The notes below the pieces were generated by a model. That model was not told the DNA's origin, did no database searches, and was given only the letters and a program-made list of their open reading frames with translations. The translations under genes were made by a program, and so were the position numbers. Of a DNA stretch of 64,000 bases, positions 1-11,175 are shown piece after piece (the first letter of the stretch is position 1; each line of letters begins with the position of its first letter). Where the stretch lies: positions 1 through 64,000 of the forward strand of contig DF236980.1 of the NCBI GenBank assembly GCA_000708835.1. Direction: 5' to 3'. This DNA comes from Klebsormidium nitens (taxonomy: Eukaryota > Streptophyta > Klebsormidiophyceae > Klebsormidiales > Klebsormidiaceae).

Positions 1-2
1 CC

Positions 3-1616
3 GGTCAAGATCAGCAAGCCCCCGCCACCAGAGCCCAGGGTGGTCAATTGAACGGAGAACCCGCTAAGACCCCGGTTGCTTTGAGCCAGCCACAAGCAGC
101 CACTGCAAACCCATCAAGCCCTCGGAACAAGACCGCCCCGCCCCAAGTTGGATCAACCTTCTCAAGCAAGACAGGTGTGTCAGTGGAAGGAGCTTCTGCG
201 CAGGCGGCGTATCCTGAGAACGCTCGCACGTACAGCAGCGTCGTGAAAGTGGGCAAGCAGTACACTGACGGTGCGCGGCGCCTGGTCAGAGCAGAAACTG
301 ACAACCGCAAAAACCTGGCAAACGCTCAGAGGGAAAAGACCCAGCAACGAAGCGTGACCCAACAAATAGCGAAAGCTACGGGCGCTCTTCGGGCCGAGGT
401 TGCTCAGCTTGAGAAAGAGAAAGCTGAGATGGGGAACAACAACTCCAAGAAGGACGAGCAAATCAGACAGTTGAGTGCGGAGCTTCAGCGCGCCGCGAGG
501 GGATGGCAGGACGCCTGGGAACAGGAGGCTTCGAAGTACAAGGCTGACATTCTGAACTTAAAGAAGCGCCTAGAAGAGTCGGATAATCATGGGAAAACCC
601 TGCAAGCGGAGGTGCAGAGACGGGGCCAGGAAATCACCCGAGAGCAGGCCCGTGCGAATGCGGAGGCGGAGAAGAGGGTTGAGTCGGAGACCAGACTCCA
701 AGCCCTGCAAAAGACTTCCGTCCATGAGCGCCTGTTCAACCAGGTCTCCGGGGAGTTGGCGGCCCTCAAGCAGCAACTGGGGGCTACGTCCGACGCAAAC
801 TGCATCGCCAACAGGAACGCCCTCAATTCGGCGGTCCAGAACTTGAAGAAGAAGGTCGTCTTCTGCGCCATGGCCCTGATGCAGGAGTCGGAGCCTCCCG
901 TCGACCCCAGGGCTCTGCAGCCCAGCGCGCACTTCTCCAACCCGGAGGACAGGCAGGCCTTGCTGGAGGGTCTGCTGTCCCGCATCCTTTTCCAGGGCTT
1001 CGAGAACGAGGGGTTCGTACCGGAAGGCAGCGCGTGCTTTGGCAGCAAGCGGGACCGCTGCGCCAAGTACGAGGCTCAGTACAAGGCCCTCACGGAGCGT
1101 GACGCGGCGCCCCCTGGTTACGCAGAGTTTCTCCAGGAACGGACGGCGCTCATACAGAGCGAGCTTGCCAGGCTCCTGAACGTGGACCCGTCCAAATGCT
1201 CCGCCAACTTCGGGAAGTACTGGGCTGCCGCGCTGAGGGACGTCTTCACCCTGCATCTGCTAACGCTGGCCGCGCCCGTCCTCCCGCGGCTCATCCGGCG
1301 CGTGCGGGGGGATCCCTTCGATCCGGTGTACTGCGAGAAGACCTTCGCGTGCACGCGCGAGCGGGAGGGTTTCGTTGACACCGTCGCTTTCATGTTATAC
1401 CCTGGGCTGTGCTTGATGGACGAGGTTGTGCCGGGCCTGACCAGCGAGGTATACCTGGAGAATCAGTTAGCGGCGGGGCAGCCAGAAAGCAACGGGGGGG
1501 AGCTGCACGTGCCCAACAACGGGCAAGCCTCGGCCGAAGAACAGCAGAAGGCAGACGAGGAAATGGCAGACGCAGGGCCAGGCCGCACGGTTGGAAACGG
1601 AGACCATACGCACTAG
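3..1616 (+). CDS. GIL1/IRKI-like (DUF641) coiled-coil protein, 5' partial
   Basis: The frame is open from the first bases of the window, so the start lies outside; at least 537 residues are visible. The N-terminal part is low-complexity (Pro/Gln/Ala), followed by about 200 residues of charged coiled coil (Glu/Lys/Gln-rich heptads, roughly 300-780 nt). The C-terminal third resembles the plant DUF641 domain of GRAVITROPIC IN THE LIGHT 1 and IRKI: an LFQGFENEGF block, WAAALRDVFTLHLLTLA, RGDPFDPVYCE, and VAFMLYPGLCLMDEVVPGL ending in EVYLE. Known members link light or gravity signalling to cytoskeletal or membrane processes; the exact role here is unknown. No intron is seen in the visible part. 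A convergent paralogue lies at 3021-4805. The tail after EVYLE is acidic and Gln/Glu-rich and is absent from the paralogue. Family assignment rests on recalled motif patterns. Confidence 0.72.
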   Translation, partial: GQDQQAPATRAQGGQLNGEPAKTPVALSQPQAATANPSSPRNKTAPPQVGSTFSSKTGVSVEGASAQAAYPENARTYSSVVKVGKQYTDGARRLVRAETDNRKNLANAQREKTQQRSVTQQIAKATGALRAEVAQLEKEKAEMGNNNSKKDEQIRQLSAELQRAARGWQDAWEQEASKYKADILNLKKRLEESDNHGKTLQAEVQRRGQEITREQARANAEAEKRVESETRLQALQKTSVHERLFNQVSGELAALKQQLGATSDANCIANRNALNSAVQNLKKKVVFCAMALMQESEPPVDPRALQPSAHFSNPEDRQALLEGLLSRILFQGFENEGFVPEGSACFGSKRDRCAKYEAQYKALTERDAAPPGYAEFLQERTALIQSELARLLNVDPSKCSANFGKYWAAALRDVFTLHLLTLAAPVLPRLIRRVRGDPFDPVYCEKTFACTREREGFVDTVAFMLYPGLCLMDEVVPGLTSEVYLENQLAAGQPESNGGELHVPNNGQASAEEQQKADEEMADAGPGRTVGNGDHTH

Positions 1617-3020
1617 GCTAGATTCTCTAAGAGGGCTCAGACTTTAGAACTCAACCGCTTATGTTGTAACCTCTGATAACTGCCGCACGGTCTGCTTTTG
1701 ATGCCCGTTAAGTAGGTGCAGGATTTAACAGTAGATAGTTTTCTATGCCAAGATTCTCACTCTTCGCCTTGCTTATAGGAACTTTTGGAACCTGTGCTTA
1801 GATAGGCATTGAACTCATTCGACATTCATTGGTTTCAATTAAATCAAGCGGCCCGCTTTTTCTCAACATGACCCACTCGTTTGCATTCCCTTTCTTCGTC
1901 GGCCGACTGCACAATCCTATCCCCACCTTCGCGACAGTCCTCAGCCATCGAAAGATGTTCCTTCGACTCTGACGTCCAGTTAGTCGACTTTCAGAATGTA
2001 AGTTAGCTGCATACATAAACATACGCAGCGAAACATCGCATGTACATCTGCGCATTCAATCTGGATACTCTTTATAAGTCGTCAACTCTACTCAGCTCAT
2101 GTAGCTCGAGATCAGACCGTGTGGTTCTGACCACGTTGGTAATCTCCACGACCGCAGAACAGAGAGCTTAAATTTCATGTTTTGACTCATTGATTCGACT
2201 AGCATGTCCTGCACTAGCTATCGCCGTCTTGCTTTCTCTCCAAGGAGCAAATGCATTCGTACCCCAACTTTGTGATCATAGGCATGCTAGGATACAGCAG
2301 GATAATACGCCCCGTCAAATTGTCGGATTGGGGAGGACATGATTAATTGGCCTGGCGCATAACGAGAATGTTACAGTAGACATCGTCGGCCGATGTCACA
2401 TGAGCATTGGGGTGGCCGGTCATGATGCGGAGCATATTGATTGTGGAATGAACAATCTTCTGAACAGCCGGATGTTGTTTCTGATGATTGTTCCATTGAA
2501 TCGTTGGTAACGAGCTCCCATGAAGGGTTGTAACCAAGCTGGGTCCGGCTTGAAAATTATCGCCTCAACAATAAGCCAGATAACCATGAGAAGTACTTGT
2601 ATTTGAATAAATTGGTGTCTTGACATTTATGTCATGCTGCTTGAAGGGCTTTTATGCACAAGTCTATTGGAAGAGCTGGCTGATTGGCAATGGTACCGGT
2701 GACGGGACAATTTGCAAGGTGCAGTTGGGTACTACGCAGAGCACAGACATCAATGGGACCGTCAAGAGCACTGAACTGATATAATGTCTGATCAAGAAGC
2801 TTTCTGAAAGCTTCGACTCAACGCAATCAACGGGACGATTGCATTGAAAGCAGAGCGTTTCAAAAATCAGAGAGATATCCAAGTGTGTCCGGAATGTTTC
2901 TTCGCCTGTAACCATACAAGGAAGTTCTGCATCGTTCAATTCATCTCTACCTATTGGCCTTTCACAAATTGTACTCGTCAGACATTCCTCCTACCATCTT
3001 CTCCGTTGCTGTTGAGAAAC
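1617..3020. other. Intergenic region between convergent paralogues
   Basis: AT-richer than the flanking genes. It must hold the two 3' UTRs. Only short open frames (under 95 codons) are present on either strand, with no recognisable motif, so I call no gene here. Confidence 0.5.
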
Positions 3021-4805
3021 TCAAGCAAATCGGTTACTGCCTGCCTGCATAGGTTCCAAGTACACTTGGCACTTCAGCCCCGGTACGACTTCGTCCAGGA
3101 GGCAAAGACCCGGATAGACTGAAAACGCTACTTTCTTAGTGAACGCCCCGCCGTTAGTCGAGCAAGCCGGATCAAGCTCGCAGAACATTGGGTCGAAGGG
3201 ATCCCCCTGCTGCCGGCGGATCAATCTGGGAGGGACGGTGAACGCTAGCGCCAGCAAATGGAGGGCGTACACGTGTCTGAGCGCTTCCGCCCAGTTCTTG
3301 TCGAAGTCTCGGCCCCCCTTGTCACGGATGTTCGCGGCCAGGACGCGCGTCTTCTCGTCCGCAAACGCCCGAAACTCCGCTGACTCCGGGGCGTCACCCT
3401 CTACGAACGCCACGTAGGACTGCTCGTACTTGGCGCAGCGCTCGGCCCTCCCGTAGAGGCTTGCCGAGCCCCCCCTTCTGAAGCTCTCGTTCTCGAACCC
3501 CTCGAAAAGGACGTCCGAGAGCAGGCTGCTCAGCCTGCATTCCCTGGCAGCCCGTGAAGCGAGCTCCCGCCCCGTGGCTTGCGGCTCGTGCGTCAGGCTC
3601 TGGGCGCAGGCCGCAATGCTCTTCACAACCCGCCTCATAGCCGAACCGAGCGAGGCCTGGTTGGTGAAGCGGTTCGCGTCCGAGGACCCCGCAAGCTGCT
3701 GCTTCACCCGCGCCAACTCCTTTTCGATCTCCGTGGAAAGCGACGTAGCCTGCTGCAGGCGTCTCTCGGTTTCGTGCAGCTTGGCCTCCGTCTGCGCTAG
3801 CCGGTCTTTGAGGGATGAGCAGTCAGGCTCCTCCTGTGCCCCCTGCGCTTTACCCCGAGCGTCCGCCCCAGACCGCTTGATCCTGTCCGATTGTTCGGAC
3901 CCTCTGACCGTTTGACTGGCCGCGTAGACTTTTTTCTGAGCCCCGGCCAAACTCTCTGCTCCTTCACGGCTGGCCATATTTTCGAGCTCTTGCCGCTCTC
4001 TGTTGAGCCGCTCGGTGTGAAGTTTAAGCTCCGTCTCATGCCTGAGCTTCTCAGCCCTGACGGCCCCCTCCCCCTGAGCTTTCTCATCCGCTAACCTCTC
4101 CTTCAGTTGTGCCAAGTCCTTGGTCAGCCGGCCCTCTCTCTCCGAGCTAGTTGCAAGCTCACTCTGCATTGTCTGAAGTTCCCTCTTCATGCTAGTGCAC
4201 TTTTCTTCCCTTGCAGCCAGCGCTTGCGTCGCGCTCTCGAGCTTTGCTTGCAGACTTGTCAGCTTGATCTGGGCGCTTTGCCTCCGCTGACGCTCCCCAT
4301 CATATTTGTCCTGCCATTCTTCTGCGTTGTGAAACTCAGTCGCCTCCGCTTCCCGCACATTCACGACAAGGTCACCCCTTTCAACCAGGCGGGAAACTTC
4401 CTCGGCTTCGACCAGAATCTGCAAAAGCTCGGCTGCTTGTTTGCTTTTAAACTCTGCTAGCTTCGTCTTCAACTTTTCCGCAGCTTGAAGAAGATCTCGC
4501 CGGGAAGAAACCAAACCCTCCTTGTCAGCCGTGGTCTTTCCGGTCGCTTGTCTATAATCAAGGACCGGCTGATGTGCTTCTTCCAACCGGCTGCTAGATG
4601 GTCGCGCTGTGACAGGCTTTGCTAAAGGGCCAGCAGTTGCTTTCAGGATCGGACTACTCAGCCTACTTGAAGCCTGCCCTGTATACACGCTCTTGGCGGC
4701 AGATGCTTTATATAAAGTACTGTCACCTCTTTTAGAGTAAAAAGAGGACGCCATTCTCTCTTTTTGCCCTTCTGCGTCCGCACGTCTACTGCTGTTCATT
4801 GACAT
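3021..4805 (-). CDS. GIL1/IRKI-like (DUF641) coiled-coil protein, paralogue
   Basis: Complete single-exon frame of 594 residues from ATG at 4805. The N-terminus is basic and Ser/Arg-rich. Residues about 100-360 form a long coiled coil rich in Glu, Lys, Gln and Arg. The C-terminal domain matches the gene at 3-1616 block for block: SSDAN near the domain start, LFEGFENESF, RAERCAKYEQSY, WAEALRHVYALHLLALAF, RGD-type 'QQGDPFDPMFCE', VAFSVYPGLCLLDEVVPGL and QVYLE. The shared order and the Val-Ala-Phe...Pro-Gly signature fit the plant DUF641/GIL1-IRKI family. The copies are well diverged outside these blocks, so the inverted duplication is not recent. It ends five residues after the QVYLE-type region plus a short tail, lacking the acidic extension of its neighbour. 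Function is inferred from family only. Confidence 0.75.
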   Translation of the reverse strand: MSMNSSRRADAEGQKERMASSFYSKRGDSTLYKASAAKSVYTGQASSRLSSPILKATAGPLAKPVTARPSSSRLEEAHQPVLDYRQATGKTTADKEGLVSSRRDLLQAAEKLKTKLAEFKSKQAAELLQILVEAEEVSRLVERGDLVVNVREAEATEFHNAEEWQDKYDGERQRRQSAQIKLTSLQAKLESATQALAAREEKCTSMKRELQTMQSELATSSEREGRLTKDLAQLKERLADEKAQGEGAVRAEKLRHETELKLHTERLNRERQELENMASREGAESLAGAQKKVYAASQTVRGSEQSDRIKRSGADARGKAQGAQEEPDCSSLKDRLAQTEAKLHETERRLQQATSLSTEIEKELARVKQQLAGSSDANRFTNQASLGSAMRRVVKSIAACAQSLTHEPQATGRELASRAARECRLSSLLSDVLFEGFENESFRRGGSASLYGRAERCAKYEQSYVAFVEGDAPESAEFRAFADEKTRVLAANIRDKGGRDFDKNWAEALRHVYALHLLALAFTVPPRLIRRQQGDPFDPMFCELDPACSTNGGAFTKKVAFSVYPGLCLLDEVVPGLKCQVYLEPMQAGSNRFA

Positions 4806-5882
4806 GTTTCTCTATGTTGAAAAAAGGGCGCACAAATCCCTCCAACGCTGCACAGTCATCGCCTGACGACCGAGCATCCTCTCCAAGGGTCTGAGCAAGT
4901 CTAAAATCTACTTGATCACGACCACGATCATTCAATGAATTTTCCAATCACTTGAGAACCCCTTTTTAGCTCAATTGCTGACCGTCCAATCAAATCGGGT
5001 TGACTCAGTCAGGCCCTTCGATATATGACTCTATGACGTCGACTTGCGTTCAGCCTCTCCAGTTGTTGTATACTACTATTCAAGGAAGTCAAGAAGTACT
5101 GCTGATCTTAAAGTAGGTACCTTCTGACAGATTGGTGCCATGTGCAGTCCCGGAGTTTGAGATGAGATGGCGTCTCTTATATACACTTGGAGTGATGTTC
5201 AGACAAAAGTGTTGTTGTAGTTGTTGACTAGATTTGTATCAATTTCTTTGGTTGAAAGTCGCAATCAGTCCGGCATGTCTCATGCCGGCGTGTCGGTTTG
5301 CTAAGCTTCGCACGTTCCATCCTCACTGTACAGCTGTACAGCAATATATGTACACCCGTTCTCTCAGCTTCACAGGAATCCCTGTATCAGCTTGGTGTAG
5401 TAAGGGTTGCCATGCGCTTGGCTAGAGAACTAAGAGGGTGCCGCGTGGCAGCCGCAAAGCGCTTAAAGGTGATAGCACACATGCCCGATGTTGAACGGGT
5501 GCTCGTGTATAAGAAGGTTTTCTTTCCCGCTCGACGACTTTATGCTATGAGATCGGTCACTATGCAATCGTACAGCTTGAGTACAATCTCAGCCACTCAC
5601 AGTACTCAAAGCAACGTTCTAGAAGTCCGAGAGTAAGGGCTACGTCCACACGATCGACGTCGTCTCATCTTCCAGCACCGGAAGGCTTGAGAAAAAGCGG
5701 CAACCGACGGTGGGTGTCCTGAAACCGCTGGCTAAGCTAAGACAAACACTCAGCCCTTGTCAATATTGTGTTCCATTTTTCAGAAATCTAATGTCAGATT
5801 GCTGTACAGTTTCGGGCTATGAATTAGTACAAAATCGTCAAGAAATATATTTGAAGCTGGTCTGCCGTTCTCAGGCTGCTGA

Positions 5883-5918
5883 GGCCTGGGTACCGGCTAA
5901 GGCCTGGGTACCGGCTAA
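5883..5918. repeat. Perfect 18-bp tandem duplication
   Basis: The unit ggcctgggtaccggctaa occurs twice head-to-tail (5883-5900 and 5901-5918) with no mismatch. It is in noncoding DNA; no function is apparent. Confidence 0.85.
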
Positions 5919-6094
5919 GTACCTGATAAAGAGGACAGCGCCCGGAGCGAGTCGCTAAACTGCAGTGCCTGGCCCAATTCTGCCGATCATGCAGGTATCA
6001 ACACGTACACATAATGAGTCATGACCCCATACTTGGCCCCACCTGTCCCGGAGGCCGATTTCTGTCCGAGTCGGCTTGCAAGGCTACCTGTCAA

Positions 6095-6304
6095 TACCGT
6101 ACCAATTGTCCGGTTGGGCAACAATTAAATATTCTTTGAGTTGCCCAAATATTTGAATTGAAAATACATTCCGATTAAGGTTTCGCTGATCATTTTGCCC
6201 CGTAAAGAAACAAAATAAATGCATAAATGAAGCTGCCCAAAATCCATGAGATACGAAATTAATTATTGGGCAAAAATCTGCCCAACCGGACAATTGGTAC
6301 GGTA
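6095..6304. mobile_element. MITE-like element with 26-bp perfect terminal inverted repeats
   Basis: Positions 6095-6120 and 6279-6304 are perfect inverted complements over 26 bp. The termini read TACCGTACCAATTGTCCGG inward, so a TA dinucleotide lies at each outer edge. This fits a TA target-site duplication and leaves a 206-bp element with 24-bp inverted repeats. The interior is AT-rich, about 160 bp, with no coding capacity and further partial self-complementarity next to the termini (gggcaacaattaa against ttaattattgggc). Size, TA target and lack of coding sequence fit a Tc1/mariner (Stowaway-type) miniature element. The superfamily is inferred from these features alone. Confidence 0.8.
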
Positions 6305-7694
6305 GTATACCTAGGTAGTAGCTGGACTATCGTACGGGCCGCAATTCAGCCGAAACCGAGTCAGAATGCTCAACCGTACTTGCAACCGTCTACTTGTAGT
6401 GGCATGCGCGTATTGAAATTCTTGGCGTTTTTTGCAGTCCGTCGATCTCGCGCTTTGGAACGAATCGACGGGTTCGACAAGGTACAATTGCCATAACTTT
6501 TCTGACGCGCGCGGGCCCAAGCTTGTTGCGGTTGAACAATAATGGGTCGTACTAGTGTACGGCATTACAAGGTGAGCTGTTCCCCGCGTACCGGCCACTC
6601 GTGCAGGCCTTACTAGGTAGGTACTATCCGGTTCATCCAATTCATACTCCTCGTCCTCATCGAAACATCCAGGACCTGCCTCTGAGGACGTGAACTGTAC
6701 CGTACATCTAGCCGTCCTGACCACATGATCTACAATGTTTGGGACGAATCCAAACAGCAGCGCGCTGCATGATGCGCTTGACGTCACTTCAGTAGCCTCC
6801 ATGTGGAAACCGCTCCCAGGCCGCGCGAACATTCCGCGGAAGACTGGCCTAGGATCCGACGCAAAGGTGATGCGCTGGGCAGACTGGATTTGTCAGTTAG
6901 TGTGCTTGCTAATACTAATTATGCAGTACACTTTGTGACAGAACCGTCCGCTCCTCGTTCCACAGTTCGTTCGTTCGTTGCCTTGGCCGCACGATACTGG
7001 GGCTTCATACGCCCACTCGCGTGCTGGCGTGCTAGCTATGGTCCATGAGTATGCAGAACGACTATGTGGATTGTCATAGCTCGCACTATGACGATGAATC
7101 GCATTCCCGTGTGCATTGCACTAGCTAGTGCTTGTGAATTTGCTCACCTAAGGAATGATGTCACTAGTGAGTGGCTTGAATTAGTACGTCTGCACAACTT
7201 TGAGCGAGAATGGACCGCATTAGTCTTGCTGGGCAGCGTGTGCAGCCGGAATCGGCTGCCTTGAACTTGAAGCGCCGCTTGTATGCAGTTCCGCAAGCCA
7301 TATTGCTGAACCTTTACGAGAACCTACAGAAGGTACTCACATGAGTCTGCCGTTGTGTCCTTTGCACCTAAGCCGTCAGCTGTGTGTACGTCATGCAATG
7401 CGTACAAGGGCTGCCTGAATGATCGTGCTTTCTTAATAGTGCTGAGTCACCTGCTTGTGTGAGTGCTTTATCTTCCTGACCTGCTTGACAGGTCGAGAAC
7501 CGTCCCCGTAGCAAAGTCTTCCTAGGTGCCAGTATGCTAGGTAAGAACTTAGGATTCCAAGGTCCAGCTTAACAAGGAGCGTATCAAGATTCGTGAACAC
7601 ATTTCTTGGAACTCTCTTCAACACTCCGTGCTCTATTTCTCTCACACTAGCTACTTTCGAAGACGCGACCCGCTACTTCCTTCCCTCTGTCACC

Positions 7695-10600
7695 ATGGAT
7701 ATTACCGCGGAGGAGTCCAAGTACGTGATTGGGCTGGACTTTGGAACCACTTTCTCTGGGATCGCCGTAGCCGCCCGCTCTTCCAAAGATAAGATCTTCA
7801 TCAAGGAGGATTGGGAGGCCCAGACGGAGCTGGTGGGGGGCTCATACTGCAAGACGATCACTGCCAGCCTTTACCACAATGGCAAACTGGAAGGCTGGGG
7901 GTGGCCAGCGTTGCTCAAGTACAACAAAGCCGTTGAGGGGGCCATCATCAACCAGGCCAAAAGCGGCACGCATGACCCCAACAAGGACGTGGATCTGGGC
8001 GGAATGGAACTGCTGGAGCGCTTCAAGCTGCTGCTCGCGCCTGAGGGAACCGCGAAGACGGCCCTTGTCCTGCCTAAGGGCCTGACCAAGGAAAAGGTAG
8101 TGGCCGACTATCTGGCGTGCGTTGCGGAGGCGGGGTTGACCCTGCTCCGGAAGAACTTCGGCGACTTCATCCAGCCGGAACACGTGCAGTGGTGTCTCAC
8201 GGGTGAGGATCGAGTCTCCGTGGAGCGTGAATGTTTGTAACACGAATGCGGTGCTTTTGGAAGGGGATGCTTTGGCTGCTTCAGGGATTTCAGCGGAAAT
8301 AGGAAGGGTGCAGAACCACCGTTAGGCTCCCAACAAAAATGCACCACTTGAAAATCGGAGTTGGGATCGGAAAGGGTCCTCTAAGATGATGTCTTGTGGT
8401 AATGACACGGTGTTGAGAGGAGCGTCTTTTCAGGCGCTCCGCAGAAATAAGTGATATCTCCAAAATATACACTCTATCCGACCGGAGTGAGATCCTTCGT
8501 CACGAGTCAGGCAATAATCGCTAGACGACAATGGTGTTTGTTGAAGCAGTGATGGGCTGCAAAATTGCAGTTTGATCTGATGGTTCTTGTTGATTCCTAC
8601 AACTTGTTCGTTCGAGCGACTCAAAAGTACTTCAAAGGTTTTCCTAAACCAGTCTTGTGCTTCTACGCTTACGTTATCCTCCAATCTCCCACGACTACGA
8701 CAGCGGACACCCTGCTTGGAACTTTGCATCTGGGCTACTTCTCCTCTGTTAAGATTCGGTCACGGAATGATAAGGTGACCGCAAAAGCTATTTTGTAAGA
8801 AGCATCTGATCGTATATGAACTATATGAACCATGAAATGAATCTTTGCGGATTCTTGGCATCATTCGTTTCTACTTCAGTGGTTTTCCCTTTGTGCTGGG
8901 CGCTTCGTAATTCACCTGATCGAGAGGAGAATCCAGAAATCACAACTCTCTCTTTTTACCGACAGTCTTTGTTTTTGCACGTTTGATTGAAGGTCAACTT
9001 GAAGGAGACTGAATGCCAACTTCCTAAATCTTCCTGAAAATCTTCCTGAATCTTCCTGAAAAGTACAGCAATTGTCGAGGATCCTCGAATCCGGTTTGCA
9101 AGGTAATCTGCCGCAGCGAGAGTCCAGTCTTCCACTCAAAGTGAGATGAATCCCAAAGATGTGCTTGGTGCAATTGGCGCGCTTCTTCCGACCTTCTACT
9201 TTCTGCACCAAATTCTTTATCTGATGCACTCTGCAGAATAGCTATCGACCGAAACCTCGTTGCCCACATTGCTGCCCAGCATAAAAGAATCGTCTACCCT
9301 GGACATTGGTCGCTGTGCTTCTCGGTTCAAGTGGGGACTCAGCAGATCTTCTGCAACTACTTCTCTTTGTCAAAACTAACTGTATGATTTCTCGTTCAGT
9401 AAAGCGCCGCCTGTCTATCTGGCAGCACCGTTGCCTGTTCTCAACTATTGACCGTTCTCTTCTCGCAGTGCCCGCTATCTGGACCAATGCTGCGAAGGTG
9501 GTGATGCAGAAGTGCGCCGAGCAGGCGGGTCTGTTGAAAACCAAGACCAACCCCAAGGGCAGTCCGTTTCCGCTCATCATTGTTCTGGAACCGGAAGCCG
9601 CGTCCCTGTACTGCCAGCGGAACCTGGAAAAGGAGCTATCTCTCCAAGACAACGAGCCGTACATGGTGGTCGACGCCGGGGGCGGCACCGTCGATCTAGT
9701 TGTCCACGAGAAGCGCGGCGAAGGCTTGGGAGAACTAGAGATGGGCAGCGGCGGCACGTGCGGCGGGTCCTACGTGGACGACAACTTCTTCAAGTTCATG
9801 GCCGCCAAGTACCCCTTCTTCGGCAAGTGGGCGGGCATCCACAAGACCGGGCTGGACGAGCTCAAGCGCGACTGGCACACGCAGAAGAAGCTCTTCAAGG
9901 GGTCCGACGAGAGCATCCTTGTGCGCGTCCCGCACTCGTTCCTCGACATGGCGCGCGACGAGGGCGTCAAGGAGGCTTTCTCCAAGGGTTCGATCACGGT
10001 CAGCGGGGCCGAGGTAGCCGCCATCTTTGAACCGGTCGTGGAGGACATTCTGCAGCTCGTGCGGGACCAGCTGGCGAAGCAGCCCGGCTGCAAGACGCTA
10101 CTGCTGGTGGGCGGCTTCGCGGAGTCGGACTACCTCCACGACAGGATCAAGGCGGAGTTCAAGGCCAAGATCCCGGTCATCGTGCGCCCGGCGCAACCGG
10201 GGAGCGCCATCATCCAGGGCGCGGTCATCTTTGGCTTTGACCCGCGCAGGGCGATTCTGAACCGGAGGTACGCGTCCTTATATTCACCAGAAGAAACCCA
10301 ATGCGGGTTGGTGTGAACAGGCCGGAGCGATCTCTCTATGCATGATTGGTGCATCGTTGAGTACCGTCTTTCGCTTCTGATTCTCAAGTTTGTTGACCGA
10401 ATCAACGCAGTATCAGTTTAATCATTTATCAGCATCCGGATGATGGCAGCTCGTTGTCGAATTGGTGGCTGGTAGATTGAACTGGAAATAGTAGAGTCTG
10501 ATGCCGATCTCCAAAGATCCACTTTATAATTGTTTGGAAGAGAAAAGAGGACAGTGACGCCGTTGTGATCAGATCAAATATTTGGCTTCGAGGAAACCTG

Positions 10601-11175
10601 ACGTTCTTATTTGGCTACCCGTTCCACGTCCCTGTTTTTGGCCTACTTCAATCCTTTAAGGCACATATTCAACTGGGAGGGCACAGATTGCTCTGGACTT
10701 CCACAGTGTAGAAAGCGCTATATGTTACAATTTTGACTACAGATCCCGCAAGACGTACGGCATCGAAATTGCTGAAGAGTTCGTGGAGAGCCGCCATGAC
10801 GCCAGCAAGAAGTTCTACGAGGGGAGCCGCGCCTACTGCCGCAACCGCTTCCTCAAGTTCGTGACCGTCAATCAGGACATTTCGGTCGACGAAGTCGTCG
10901 AGCACATCGTGTTGCCGCTGAGCTCCACGCAGAGCGCAGTGTCCATTACCCTATACAGCACGGATCAGACGGACCCAGAGTACGTGACCGACGCCGGGCT
11001 GCACAAGGAGAGCTCCATTGTGATGGACCTGTCACAGTCGAGCCTCGGCAAGAAGAGCCAAATCGTCGTGAGCCTCAGCTTCGGCTCGACCAGCATTGAG
11101 GTCAAAGCCAAGGGCGGCAACTTCGCGGCGGAAGATGTTAAGTGTGAGGTGACCGGCCATTTTGAGATGCACTAG
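7695..11175 (+). CDS. HSPA12-like Hsp70-family protein
   Basis: Three exons: 7695-8202, 9469-10267 and 10743-11175. Junctions are GT-AG, phases match, and the CDS is 1740 nt (579 residues). The ATG at 7695 has a good context (caccATGg). The Hsp70-type ATPase fold is shown by phosphate-1 loop GLDFGTTFSG, the TVPAIW block created by splicing exon 1 to exon 2, phosphate-2 VDAGGGTVDL, and adenosine motif LLVGGFAESDYL. After the ATPase domain, exon 3 begins with RSRKTYGIE, typical of HSPA12-type proteins, and continues into a beta-rich region instead of a canonical substrate-binding domain with an EEVD tail. It is shorter than animal HSPA12A/B (about 680). Family knowledge: atypical, cytosolic Hsp70 relatives with weak or unknown chaperone activity. 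Intron 1 (1266 bp) contains small 'atcttcctga' repeats near 9031-9062. No heat-shock element was convincingly seen upstream. Confidence 0.88.

Larger units (their letters stand above)
4806..7694. other. Gene-poor spacer between two divergent genes
   Basis: Upstream region of the minus-strand DUF641 gene and the plus-strand HSPA12-like gene. It holds a MITE-like element (6095-6304), an 18-bp tandem duplication (5883-5918) and short frames only. The longest (6311-6832, minus, 173 codons) has no recognisable domain and an irregular composition, so I do not call it a gene. Promoters for both flanking genes presumably lie at its two ends. Confidence 0.45.

Noticed and set aside
570-1256. 228-codon minus-strand frame
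   Set aside because: Antisense shadow of the GC-rich DUF641 coding sequence; no domain and Leu/Arg-rich artefact composition.
6311-6832. 173-codon minus-strand frame as a gene
   Set aside because: No motif, no upstream support, irregular composition, and it abuts the MITE.
7593-7694. Upstream in-frame extension of the HSPA12-like protein
   Set aside because: It would need a non-ATG start; the ATG at 7695 has good context and immediately precedes the ATPase motif.
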